Source of the DNA: Dehalococcoidia bacterium
GTDB lineage: Bacteria; Chloroflexota; Dehalococcoidia; UBA2979
Direction: 5' to 3'
NCBI GenBank assembly: GCA_004297315.1
Contig: SCTU01000182.1
Coordinates: 1-11,973, forward strand
Length of the DNA: 11,973 nt
Under the pieces are notes generated by a model. That model ran no database searches and was not told the origin of the DNA. It worked only from the letters and a program-made list of their open reading frames with translations. Both the position numbers and the translations under genes were made by a program. Below, one piece after another: positions 1 to 7,107 of the stretch; the first letter of the stretch is position 1; each line of letters opens with the position of its first letter.

Positions 1-1662
<1,662 letters not shown>

Positions 1663-1706
1663 CGCACGCTCCGCCACCAAGGCCATCTGAGAAGGGAGGG
1701 GATCTC

Positions 1707-1735
1707 ACGCTACGTGCGCGCGGGCTGGGGGGCAA
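1707..1735 (-). promoter_or_regulatory. Candidate promoter of typA
   Basis: On the minus strand a TTGCCC hexamer (1735-1730) is followed after exactly 17 nt by TAGCGT (1712-1707). This matches the sigma-70 spacing, with 4 of 6 and 3 of 6 consensus bases. It would start transcription near 1700 and give a leader of about 40 nt before the typA ATG. The rest of the 1663-1922 divergent region shows no other feature I can support. A TAACGT at 1894-1899 could be a -10 for the nitroreductase, but no matching -35 is visible. Confidence 0.35.
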
Positions 1736-1910
1736 TGTGCGACGGTTGGGAGTGATGCGGACCGCTCGACTTGATTCACCGGTTCCTTCCCAGACTGAAC
1801 GCAAGGTGACGCTGCCGTCATCGTCGCGGGGACACCCCAGGACAGCGCAAGCCCGCTTCGTCAGCAGGAAGACGCATAACCCAGCGGAACGGTTAACGTG
1901 ATTGGAATCT

Positions 1911-1916
1911 GAGGAG
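1911..1916 (+). promoter_or_regulatory. Ribosome binding site fixing the nitroreductase start
   Basis: GAGGAG lies 6 nt before the ATG at 1923. It lies inside the longer open frame that could begin at the TTG at 1902, so the ATG at 1923 is the better start. Confidence 0.75.
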
Positions 1917-1922
1917 CACCCG

Positions 1923-2573
1923 ATGGTTATCCCCGCCAACGAACCCCTCGACGTGATGGAAGCGCTGCACTCGACGCCTTCGCGCCGCTACCTGAAGGCT
2001 GACCCGATCCCGGACGACGTGCTGCGGGCGATCCTCGACGCCGCGATCCGCGGGCCAACACCGGGGAACGCGCAGAACTGGGGCTGGGTGGTGGTCACCG
2101 ACCCCGAGGTGAAACGGCAGGTCGCGGAGTGGTACCGCGAGGGCTGGCAGCGCGCCTACGGCTCCCGTCGCGAGGCGATCCTGGCGGCTGGCCCAGACGC
2201 GGGTGGCCTCGGCCGGCGGAACTTCCTCTCGGCGGAGCACCTCGCGATGCACCTCGAAGAGGTGCCCGCGTGGGTGATCCCGGTGCTGGGAGGCGCGGCG
2301 AAGTCGCAGAACCCGCGCGCCGGGTCCTCGATCTATGGCGCGGTGCAGCAGTTGATCCTCGCCGCCCGCGCGTTCGGCATCGGCGCGACGCTGACCTCGC
2401 TCTACGCGGGGCACGAGGACGACGTGAAGCAACTGCTGGGGATCCCGGAGGACGCGCTGACGATGGCGCTGATCCCCCTCGGCTATCCGGCGCAGGGCCG
2501 CTGGGCGGAACCGAAGCGACGCGGCATCGATGAAGTCGTGCACTGGGAGCGCTGGGGGACGAAGCGACCGTAG
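1923..2573 (+). CDS. Nitroreductase family protein (FMN-dependent oxidoreductase)
   Basis: A 216-residue protein of the FMN-dependent nitroreductase superfamily, the usual length for the family; these cytoplasmic homodimers reduce nitro groups, quinones or enones with NAD(P)H. The N-terminal FMN-phosphate region is visible as STPSRRYL (residues 17-24), followed by the helix IPDDVLRAILDAAIRGPTPGNAQNW (starting near residue 29) with the conserved P-x-x-x-N pattern. The C-terminal half has the family signature of a long helix (SIYGAVQQLILAARAFGIG, 136-154), and IPLGYPA (184-190) where the family typically has a G-x-P motif near the flavin. The C-terminal segment PKRRGIDEVVHWERW also fits. ATG at 1923 is chosen over TTG at 1902 because GAGGAG is optimally spaced from it. 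The stop TAG is 10 bp before the next gene. The true substrate cannot be told from the sequence. Confidence 0.92.
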   Translation: MVIPANEPLDVMEALHSTPSRRYLKADPIPDDVLRAILDAAIRGPTPGNAQNWGWVVVTDPEVKRQVAEWYREGWQRAYGSRREAILAAGPDAGGLGRRNFLSAEHLAMHLEEVPAWVIPVLGGAAKSQNPRAGSSIYGAVQQLILAARAFGIGATLTSLYAGHEDDVKQLLGIPEDALTMALIPLGYPAQGRWAEPKRRGIDEVVHWERWGTKRP

Positions 2574-2583
2574 GATCGGGGCA

Positions 2584-3276
2584 ATGCTCAAACTCGCTGC
2601 CCGCTTCGTCTTGATGGTCGCCGCACTTGCCCTCCTGGCGTGCGACACGAAGCCGCAGCAGGCGACGCCGCCACCCGGGGGGCCGCCGCCGCCGCCGTCC
2701 ACCTCGGCACCACCGCCCCCGCCACCGCCGCCCTCGGCGACACCGACCGCGACTGCTGCCGCCGCCACCCAGGTGATCCGGTACGTCCCGCCAAAGCCGG
2801 ACGCGACCACCACGCAGGACGGCTCCTGCTTCGCGCGCTCCGCGGCGCTCTCGTGGCGGGAGGACACCTACCGTTGCAGCGTGGGAAACGGGATCTCCGA
2901 CCCATGTTTTGCTCTCGCGGACGGCACCCTCGTCTGCGACGCCAACCCGACGAGGGCGGACGCGAAGCCCTTCATCCTCCGGCCAGCCGGGCCACTTCCC
3001 ACCGAACCGCGTAACGCCGCCCAGCTCGAGGCAGGCAAGACGAACGGCTGGCTCGTGAAACTCGCCGACGGCACCGTCTGCGGCTTTCTCACCGGCGCGA
3101 CGGCCGGGTTTGACGGGCTGCGGATCAACTACGGCTGCACCGATCGCACCTCGATCCTCGGCGACATCACACCGGGCACGATCTGGACGGCGCGTGTAGT
3201 GACCGGCTCTGTCGGCCCGAGCGGGTTCACACCGGCGACCGACCAGGTGAAGCCGATCGCCACCGTCTACCAGTAG
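2584..3276 (+). CDS. Secreted Cys-rich lipoprotein with Pro-rich linker, unknown function
   Basis: A 230-residue predicted lipoprotein. The N-terminus (K3, R7, hydrophobic core, LLAC ending at Cys20) is a type II signal peptide. Residues 28-60 are a Pro/Thr/Ala linker with runs of five and eight prolines. The mature domain (about 64-230) holds six further cysteines at 82, 98, 108, 118, 166 and 185, in the order DGSC, YRC, DPC, LVC, TVC, YGC, suggesting three disulfides in the exported protein. The pattern 'YRC..GN.I.DPCF' resembles a recurrent extracytoplasmic domain in high-GC Gram-positive and Chloroflexi genomes, for which I know no function. The ATG at 2584 lies 10 nt after the nitroreductase stop. 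AGGA at 2572-2575 (8-nt spacing) could serve as ribosome binding site, or TAGGAT (2571-2576) could be a -10 for a leaderless start. Co-transcription with the nitroreductase is likely. Confidence 0.8.
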   Translation: MLKLAARFVLMVAALALLACDTKPQQATPPPGGPPPPPSTSAPPPPPPPPSATPTATAAAATQVIRYVPPKPDATTTQDGSCFARSAALSWREDTYRCSVGNGISDPCFALADGTLVCDANPTRADAKPFILRPAGPLPTEPRNAAQLEAGKTNGWLVKLADGTVCGFLTGATAGFDGLRINYGCTDRTSILGDITPGTIWTARVVTGSVGPSGFTPATDQVKPIATVYQ

Positions 3277-3288
3277 CCCTCGCCCGCT

Positions 3289-4212
3289 GTGCCTATCATC
3301 GATGTCCCACCATCGAGGAAGGCGCTGACCCTGCGGCGGACGCTCATCCTCGCCACTGTCGCCTGCACCGCCCTCGCCCTCGGCTGCTCGGACGCGGACG
3401 AGCCCCCGGCCTCCACGCCGGCTTCGTTCGCCGCAACCGCGACGGTGGCAGTCGCGACGCCCACGCCGGCGCTCGCTGTCGAACCGACCGCCTTGCCCAC
3501 CTCGTCCCCGAGCCCGACGCCGAGCCCGGTGCCCGCACACACGCCGGCTCCCTCGACACCCGTCGCTACCCACAGTGGCGCGATCGAGGTCGAGCGGGGG
3601 ACGTCGGCGCGGCCGGAAGTCGCGCTCACATTCGACTGTGGGTGGCGGGCGGAGGCGACGCCGGAGATTCTGCGCATCCTCGAAGAGGAGAATGTCGTCA
3701 CGACCTGGTTCATGATGGGGATCTGGGCCGAGGCGCATCCCGACCTGACGAAGCGCATCGCGGCGAAGCACGAACTCGCCACCCACTCGTGGGATCACCC
3801 CGACTACCGCGACCTGACCGACGCGCAGATCGCCGCCGACCTGAAGCGCACCGACGACTTCCTCCGCACCTTCAGCGGGCGCGGCTCGGCGCCGATCTGG
3901 CGCGCGCCCTCAGCAGCGCGGGACCAGCGCGTCCTGGACGCCGCCGCGCGCGCCGGCTGGCCGGTGCACGTGTTCTGGACGACCGGGCCGACCTCGGCCG
4001 GGTTTGCCAGCGGTGACTCCCTCGACTGGACCGAGGCCTCCGCGGCCACCGTGCGCGCGAACCTGCTGCGCGCGATTGGCTTGGGCGGCGGATCGATCCT
4101 CGTCGTCCACTGTGACGCCGAGGCCACGCGGGACGTCCTGCGCGAGGTCGTGCGGGAGTACCGGAAGGCGGGGTTGGAGTTCGTGACGGTGTCCCAACTG
4201 CTCCGCCCGTAG
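3289..4212 (+). CDS. Polysaccharide deacetylase (NodB homology domain), lipoprotein-like
   Basis: A 307-residue exported carbohydrate esterase of family 4 type, which removes N-acetyl groups from wall or surface polysaccharide. Residues 15-33 (LRRTLILATVACTALALGC) form a signal peptide ending in a lipobox-like site at Cys33. Residues 40-95 are a Ser/Thr/Pro spacer. The NodB domain starts near 108: motif 1 is TFDCG (114-118) rather than the canonical TFDDG, motif 2 is HSWDH (166-170, intact), motif 3 is WRAPS (204-208), a DW pair is at 246-247, and motif 5 is ILVVH (270-274). The family assignment is secure, but replacement of the metal-binding Asp by Cys117 makes activity uncertain. The annotated start is GTG at 3289, which has no Shine-Dalgarno sequence. 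A CTG at 3331 preceded by GAGGAAGG (8-nt spacing) would give a cleaner signal peptide. The preceding lipoprotein gene ends 12 bp upstream. Confidence 0.88.
   Translation: MPIIDVPPSRKALTLRRTLILATVACTALALGCSDADEPPASTPASFAATATVAVATPTPALAVEPTALPTSSPSPTPSPVPAHTPAPSTPVATHSGAIEVERGTSARPEVALTFDCGWRAEATPEILRILEEENVVTTWFMMGIWAEAHPDLTKRIAAKHELATHSWDHPDYRDLTDAQIAADLKRTDDFLRTFSGRGSAPIWRAPSAARDQRVLDAAARAGWPVHVFWTTGPTSAGFASGDSLDWTEASAATVRANLLRAIGLGGGSILVVHCDAEATRDVLREVVREYRKAGLEFVTVSQLLRP
3315..3322 (+). promoter_or_regulatory. Strong Shine-Dalgarno inside the annotated deacetylase N-terminus
   Basis: GAGGAAGG lies 8 nt before an in-frame CTG at 3331 and 26 nt after the GTG at 3289. A TATCAT (3294-3299) just upstream could be a -10 element. 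If so, transcription would begin downstream of the GTG and translation would have to start at CTG 3331 or CTG 3325. No ATG, GTG or TTG in frame fits this site. Confidence 0.35.
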
Positions 4213-4331
4213 GCCGGGGCCACCTCCCACGAGCGCCCGTTACCGATCCTTCACCCGTCAGCACCCGACGTACACCTCACCTACTCCGGATCCGCTCGGG
4301 CGCGCCGCCTAATGTCTCCCCATCGAGGCGC

Positions 4332-4337
4332 GGAGGT
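4332..4337 (+). promoter_or_regulatory. Ribosome binding site of the 90-residue protein
   Basis: GGAGGT with a 7-nt spacer to ATG at 4345. It argues against the earlier in-frame ATG at 4312, which has no upstream Shine-Dalgarno sequence. Confidence 0.8.
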
Positions 4338-4344
4338 GCGGACG

Positions 4345-4617
4345 ATGACGATGCAACTGGTCGAGCGGGCGGACACCGTGCGTGTGACCGCGGGCCCGTT
4401 TCGCACGTTCAGCCAGATCGCGGAGTTCCAGACGACGGTCGCGCGGCTGCAGGGCGTCTCCAGCGCCCGCATCCAGAGCGCGCAGCGAGGCGTCCTCGTG
4501 CTGGATGTCGACTACGACGGCCTCGTGCCGCTGCACGTACGTCTGCGCGAGTTGCGCGACGCCCGCTGGACGCAGGTGCAGGCGGCGGAAGACGCGGTGG
4601 AGATCGCGGTCGCGTAG
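4345..4617 (+). CDS. Small hypothetical protein, predicted ferredoxin-like alpha/beta domain
   Basis: A 90-residue cytoplasmic protein without signal peptide, membrane segment or cysteine. The order of predicted elements is strand (TVRVTAGPF, 11-19), helix (TFSQIAEFQTTVARLQ, 21-36), strand (VSSARIQSAQRG, 38-49), strand (VLVLDVDYDG, 50-59), helix (VPLHVRLREL, 61-70), strand (TQVQAAEDAVEIAV, 76-89), a beta-alpha-beta-beta-alpha-beta plan. The 'GPF..F..I..FQ..V..L.GV..ARI....RGVL.L.VDY.G..PL' pattern resembles small stand-alone or appended domains I associate with Chloroflexi and Actinobacteria; I cannot attach a function or family number. Start chosen at ATG 4345 by its GGAGGT. It stands alone: 132 bp after the deacetylase and followed directly by an 18-bp palindrome and a terminator, so it is probably a single-gene transcript or the end of the upstream unit. 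Confidence 0.75.
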   Translation: MTMQLVERADTVRVTAGPFRTFSQIAEFQTTVARLQGVSSARIQSAQRGVLVLDVDYDGLVPLHVRLRELRDARWTQVQAAEDAVEIAVA

Positions 4618-4632
4618 GCGGCGCGCCGCCTA
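4615..4632. repeat. 18-bp perfect palindrome overlapping a stop codon
   Basis: TAGGCGGCGCGCCGCCTA is fully self-complementary and its first three bases are the stop codon of the 90-residue protein. Its right part, GGCGCGCCGCCTA (4620-4632), is repeated exactly at 4299-4311, upstream of the same gene. It could be a hairpin helping to end or protect the transcript, or a protein-binding site. Confidence 0.6.
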
Positions 4633-4640
4633 CCCCTCAT

Positions 4641-4676
4641 GGGAGCCCTCGCGGCGGAGCGAGGGCTCCCTCCATT
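4641..4676 (+). terminator. Rho-independent-type terminator hairpin
   Basis: A perfect 12-bp stem, GGGAGCCCTCGC (4641-4652) with GCGAGGGCTCCC (4659-4670), closes a 6-nt loop. It is followed by TCCATTT, a weak T-rich tail. It lies 24 bp after the stop of the small gene and separates it from the next transcription unit. Confidence 0.7.
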
Positions 4677-4762
4677 TCCGGCTGGACGCACGCGGACGAC
4701 TGCGCCTCAACGGGAGGCTGGGGCCGCCCGCTTTTGGCTGCAATGGAAAAGTTATGCAACGT

Positions 4763-4874
4763 GATGCGTTCATCTCTGGTAAGACCATCTTCGCCTGGCC
4801 AGACTGACGTGTGGGCACGTCCTGCCCGAGTCTGCAACCAGCAGCGAAGGGCAGCCTCCCGTTAGGAGGCGGTC
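4763..4874 (+). promoter_or_regulatory. Structured 5' leader with hairpin sequestering the ribosome binding site
   Basis: The 257-bp gap between the 90-residue gene and the Cys-containing gene holds a series of short perfect stems: GATG/CATC (4763-4774), TCTGG/CCAGA (4775-4779 with 4799-4803), GGGCA/TGCCC (4813-4817 with 4823-4827), CTGC/GCAG (4832-4835 with 4841-4844), and GCCTCC/GGAGGC (4854-4859 with 4865-4870). The last one buries AGGAGG (4864-4869), the Shine-Dalgarno for ATG 4875. CTGCCC (4822-4827) can alternatively pair with GGGCAG (4849-4854), which competes with two of the other stems. No known riboswitch consensus is recognised. A convincing -35/-10 pair was not found. Confidence 0.4.
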
Positions 4875-5450
4875 ATGATCGCCCGCAGCTTCACGCTCGC
4901 ACCCGGTCAGGTTCAGGAATTGCGCGCACGCCACCCTGTCACTCCTGACCAGTCGTGGGTACCCGATGTCGTCCGGACGCACGGATGGGCGGCAGCGAAC
5001 GTCCGGTACCTTGAAGGCGAGCGTCAACGCTCCTTCAGCGCGATGAAGGATCTGCTTTCCGTCCTCGGGGTCGACAAACCTCGCGACCCCGACGAGGCGA
5101 TCGAAATCCTCGCGCTTGCCTTCGAGGTGTTTGCCCCCGAAACCGGCTTCGCGGGCCTGCTCCGGCGCGACCCGGGCCACAAGCTCTACGTGAAGAACCG
5201 CCAGTGCCCCACGAACGCACTGATGGAGTCGCAGCGCTGTTTCGGCGTCACCGCCTGCGCGTCCTGGCACCGCCGGCGCGGCTGGTTTGACGCCCTGCAG
5301 GTCGACGCGACGGACAGCATCTACTCCGAGCAACGGTGGGGCTCGCCGGCCTGCTCCGCGGTCCTCTGCGTCTACGCGGTATTGCCGCAGGACGCGACCA
5401 GGCCGCCGTTCCGGCACGCCTCGCCGGCTGACTGGCCGCTCGCCGGATAG
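4875..5450 (+). CDS. Uncharacterised cysteine-containing protein
   Basis: A 191-residue cytoplasmic protein without signal peptide or membrane segment. The N-terminal half (1-100) is mostly helical with no recognised motif. The C-terminal half carries a dense, probably conserved block: NRQCPTNALMESQRCFGVTACASWHRRRGWFDAL (around 108-141) and RWGSPACSAVLCVY (154-167). Cysteines are at 111, 122, 128, 160 and 165 and a histidine at 132. The spacing faintly recalls DUF6125 or L-2-amino-thiazoline-4-carboxylate hydrolase-like proteins, in which Cys residues lie in a late 'C-x(n)-C' region, but I would not assign it. Metal or cofactor binding is a reasonable guess, no more. Translation starts at ATG 4875 with AGGAGG 5 nt upstream, held in a hairpin. 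Neighbours give no functional hint; hairpins flank the gene on both sides. Confidence 0.75.
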   Translation: MIARSFTLAPGQVQELRARHPVTPDQSWVPDVVRTHGWAAANVRYLEGERQRSFSAMKDLLSVLGVDKPRDPDEAIEILALAFEVFAPETGFAGLLRRDPGHKLYVKNRQCPTNALMESQRCFGVTACASWHRRRGWFDALQVDATDSIYSEQRWGSPACSAVLCVYAVLPQDATRPPFRHASPADWPLAG

Positions 5451-5498
5451 AGGGCGCTCCCACCTGACGGACTGCGTCATTGTCCTCTGGCGCAGCCG

Positions 5499-5546
5499 CG
5501 GATCCCCGGTAGTGGGTCAGCTTGACCTAGCCCACTACCGGGTCCG
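5499..5546. repeat. Long inverted repeat / stem-loop between transcription units
   Basis: CCCGGTAGTGGG (5505-5516) and CCCACTACCGGG (5531-5542) are perfect 12-bp complements around a 14-nt loop. The stem extends by CGGA (5499-5502) with TCCG (5543-5546) after a 2-nt bulge. The loop edge offers an alternative small hairpin (GGTCA/TGACC, 5515-5519 with 5523-5527). Neither strand has a T-tract after it, so it is not a textbook intrinsic terminator. The surrounding non-coding stretch 5451-5629 contains only this and a TAGACT (5566-5571) that might be a -10 for the next gene. Confidence 0.6.
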
Positions 5547-5629
5547 TCACCCGCCACTTGAGCCGTAGACTGTGCCAGCCGGTCGGGGCCGGCCATTCGA
5601 GGCGCGCGGGGCACGGTTGGGACAGGCAG

Positions 5630-6166
5630 ATGGCATGGCCCAACGCCGCGACGGCCCTCGCCGCCCTCGCCGTTGCCGGAATCGCATGCTCCAGCCAGGG
5701 TTCGAGGTGCGTTGAGGTCCCGCTGACTCCCCAGGCGCGCGCCACGCTCGCAGTCGAATCCCCGCGCGTGGGCTTCATCCCCCTGCCGCCGTGCGCCGCC
5801 GGTCGCGGGTTCACGGTAGCCTCCGTCTTCGTCGACGCCCTCCCTGGCACGCCCCCCGGACAGCGCATCAGTTTCATCGTCGAGCGAAACGGGGAGCCCT
5901 CGTACGTGCTGAGCGAGACGCGCGCCGCGGTGACCTCCACTCAGATCCCGCAGGGGACTCGCCGTCTGCGTGTCACCTCGAACTCAGCTGTCGCCGACGG
6001 CTTTATCGGGATGTCCGAAGGCGGCGGCGAGATGGCTTATTTGCGCTGGCGCGAGGGCGGCGTCACGTACGAACTCGACGCCACGCTCGGACGAGGGCTG
6101 GACGAGGCGGACGTGCGTCAGATCGCGGCCGCGCTCATGCGCCGCGCGCCGGACGTGTCCCCATGA
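5630..6166 (+). CDS. Lipoprotein with DUF4367-like C-terminal segment
   Basis: A 178-residue predicted lipoprotein. The first 20 residues (MAWPN, then an Ala/Leu-rich core, then AGIAC with Cys20) form a lipobox-type signal, although the n-region has no Lys or Arg, which is unusual. The C-terminal part, AYLRWREGGVTYELDATLGRGLDEADVRQIAAALM (about 136-170), follows the 'x-W-x-E-x-G-x-x-Y-x-L ... L-x-x-x-x-I-A-x-x-L' pattern of DUF4367/anti-sigma-associated C-terminal domains; the beta-rich middle fits that too. The role is unknown; such domains sit extracytoplasmically and may sense or bind ligand. ATG 5630 is preferred to TTG 5558, which would place 24 charged and polar residues before the signal. 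No strong Shine-Dalgarno sequence is visible. Its TGA overlaps the start of the kinase-like gene (ATGA). Confidence 0.75.
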   Translation: MAWPNAATALAALAVAGIACSSQGSRCVEVPLTPQARATLAVESPRVGFIPLPPCAAGRGFTVASVFVDALPGTPPGQRISFIVERNGEPSYVLSETRAAVTSTQIPQGTRRLRVTSNSAVADGFIGMSEGGGEMAYLRWREGGVTYELDATLGRGLDEADVRQIAAALMRRAPDVSP

Positions 6167-7089
6167 CCGACCCGCTTCCCGCGCGCGCCCTCGACTGGGT
6201 AAGGAGCGCCGTCCCGGGTGCGCGCGGCGCCCACACGGTCGAGAGGTTTGCGGGCGCGACGACTTCGTCGCTCCACGCGATCGAGGTCGAGCGCGCGGGC
6301 GCGCCGCCGCTCGCGCTTGTGCTGCGTCGCTATACCGACGCGAAGGTGCGCGCGGAGGAGCCGCAGTTCCCACGCACCGAAGCCGCCGCCCTCCGGCTGC
6401 TCGACGGCGCACCCGGCGTGATCGCGCCTCGTCTGATCGCGGTCGATGAGACGGGCGAGGCGTGCGACGTACCCGCGGTGCTGATGACACGGATCGAAGG
6501 ACGGCCGACTCTGACGCCGGAGGATATAGGGGTGTGGGTTCGCGGACTCGCGGAAGCCCTCGCGGCCATCCACCATCTCGATGGCGCGACGCTCGAGGGT
6601 TCCTACGAGCGCTGGCACGACCCGGTGACGCTCCGGCCGCCTTCCTGGACGCGGCAGCCGGAGGCGTGGGCCCGACTGGTCGAGGCGTCCCACGACCTCG
6701 AACCCTCGGGCGAGGTGGTGCTCCTCCATCGCGACTACCACCCGGGCAACGTGCTGTGGTCGGGCGGCGCGGTCAGCGGCATCGTGGACTGGCCGAACGC
6801 CTGCCGCGGGATCGCGGCGCTCGATGCCGGCCACTGCCGGCGCGACGTCGTCATGACCCACGGCGTCGAGGTCGCCGAGGCGTTCCTCGCGGCCTACGGG
6901 GAGGCCTCGGGGCGCGCGCCGGACGCGCTGTGCGACGCGCTCGCGCTGCTGGACTGCGCACTCGTGGCTGGCGGGCACCGTGCCAGCGCGCTCGCGGCCT
7001 ACCACGCCTACGGGCGCGCCGACCTCAGCCTCGAACTCGTGTGCGAGCGTCTCGATGAATACGCGACGCTGATCGCGCGCCGCCTCTAG
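6163..7089 (+). CDS. Aminoglycoside phosphotransferase-family (APH) kinase-like protein
   Basis: A 308-residue soluble protein of the APH/choline-kinase-like fold. The catalytic loop is LLHRDYHPGNVLW (187-199), with D191 as base and N196 as metal ligand. The DFG-equivalent is GIVDWPNA (206-213) with D209 as metal ligand. The N-lobe shows AGATTSSLHAI (30-40), matching the glycine-containing ATP-loop of the family, and LVLRRY (52-57), with an Arg where the ATP-contacting Lys is often found. The family phosphorylates small hydroxyl compounds (antibiotics, homoserine, choline, sugars); nothing fixes the substrate, and a resistance function should not be assumed. Start codon overlaps the preceding lipoprotein stop by 4 nt (ATGA), so translation is probably coupled. 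It ends 18 bp from the convergent MFS gene. Confidence 0.9.
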   Translation: MTDPLPARALDWVRSAVPGARGAHTVERFAGATTSSLHAIEVERAGAPPLALVLRRYTDAKVRAEEPQFPRTEAAALRLLDGAPGVIAPRLIAVDETGEACDVPAVLMTRIEGRPTLTPEDIGVWVRGLAEALAAIHHLDGATLEGSYERWHDPVTLRPPSWTRQPEAWARLVEASHDLEPSGEVVLLHRDYHPGNVLWSGGAVSGIVDWPNACRGIAALDAGHCRRDVVMTHGVEVAEAFLAAYGEASGRAPDALCDALALLDCALVAGGHRASALAAYHAYGRADLSLELVCERLDEYATLIARRL

Positions 7090-7107
7090 CTCGCCCGCTC
7101 GCGCGTC

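Noticed and set aside
2660..2760. Possible tandem repeat array in the Pro-rich linker
   Set aside because: The CCG/CCGCC runs simply encode polyproline; there is no fixed repeat unit.
2095..3798. 567-codon open frame on the minus strand
   Set aside because: It spans antisense to the nitroreductase, the lipoprotein and the start of the deacetylase, and its translation is Arg/Gly/Pro-rich without any domain.
4505..4807. 100-codon plus-strand frame running through the terminator and into the leader
   Set aside because: It starts inside the 90-residue gene in another frame, is Arg-rich at first, and crosses the terminator hairpin; no ribosome binding site.
5522..5571. TTGACC (5522-5527) as -35 with TAGACT (5566-5571) as -10
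   Set aside because: The spacing is 38 nt, far from 16-18, and TTGACC lies in the loop of the inverted repeat.
5791..6162. N-terminal extension of the APH-family protein (frame open from 5791)
   Set aside because: The extension is Arg-rich nonsense in the shadow of the lipoprotein gene; the family's natural N-terminus fits ATG 6163 coupled by ATGA.
6163..7089. Antibiotic resistance gene call for the APH-family protein
   Set aside because: Only the general kinase motifs are present; the family is broad, the gene sits in an ordinary chromosomal context, and nothing points to an aminoglycoside or macrolide substrate.
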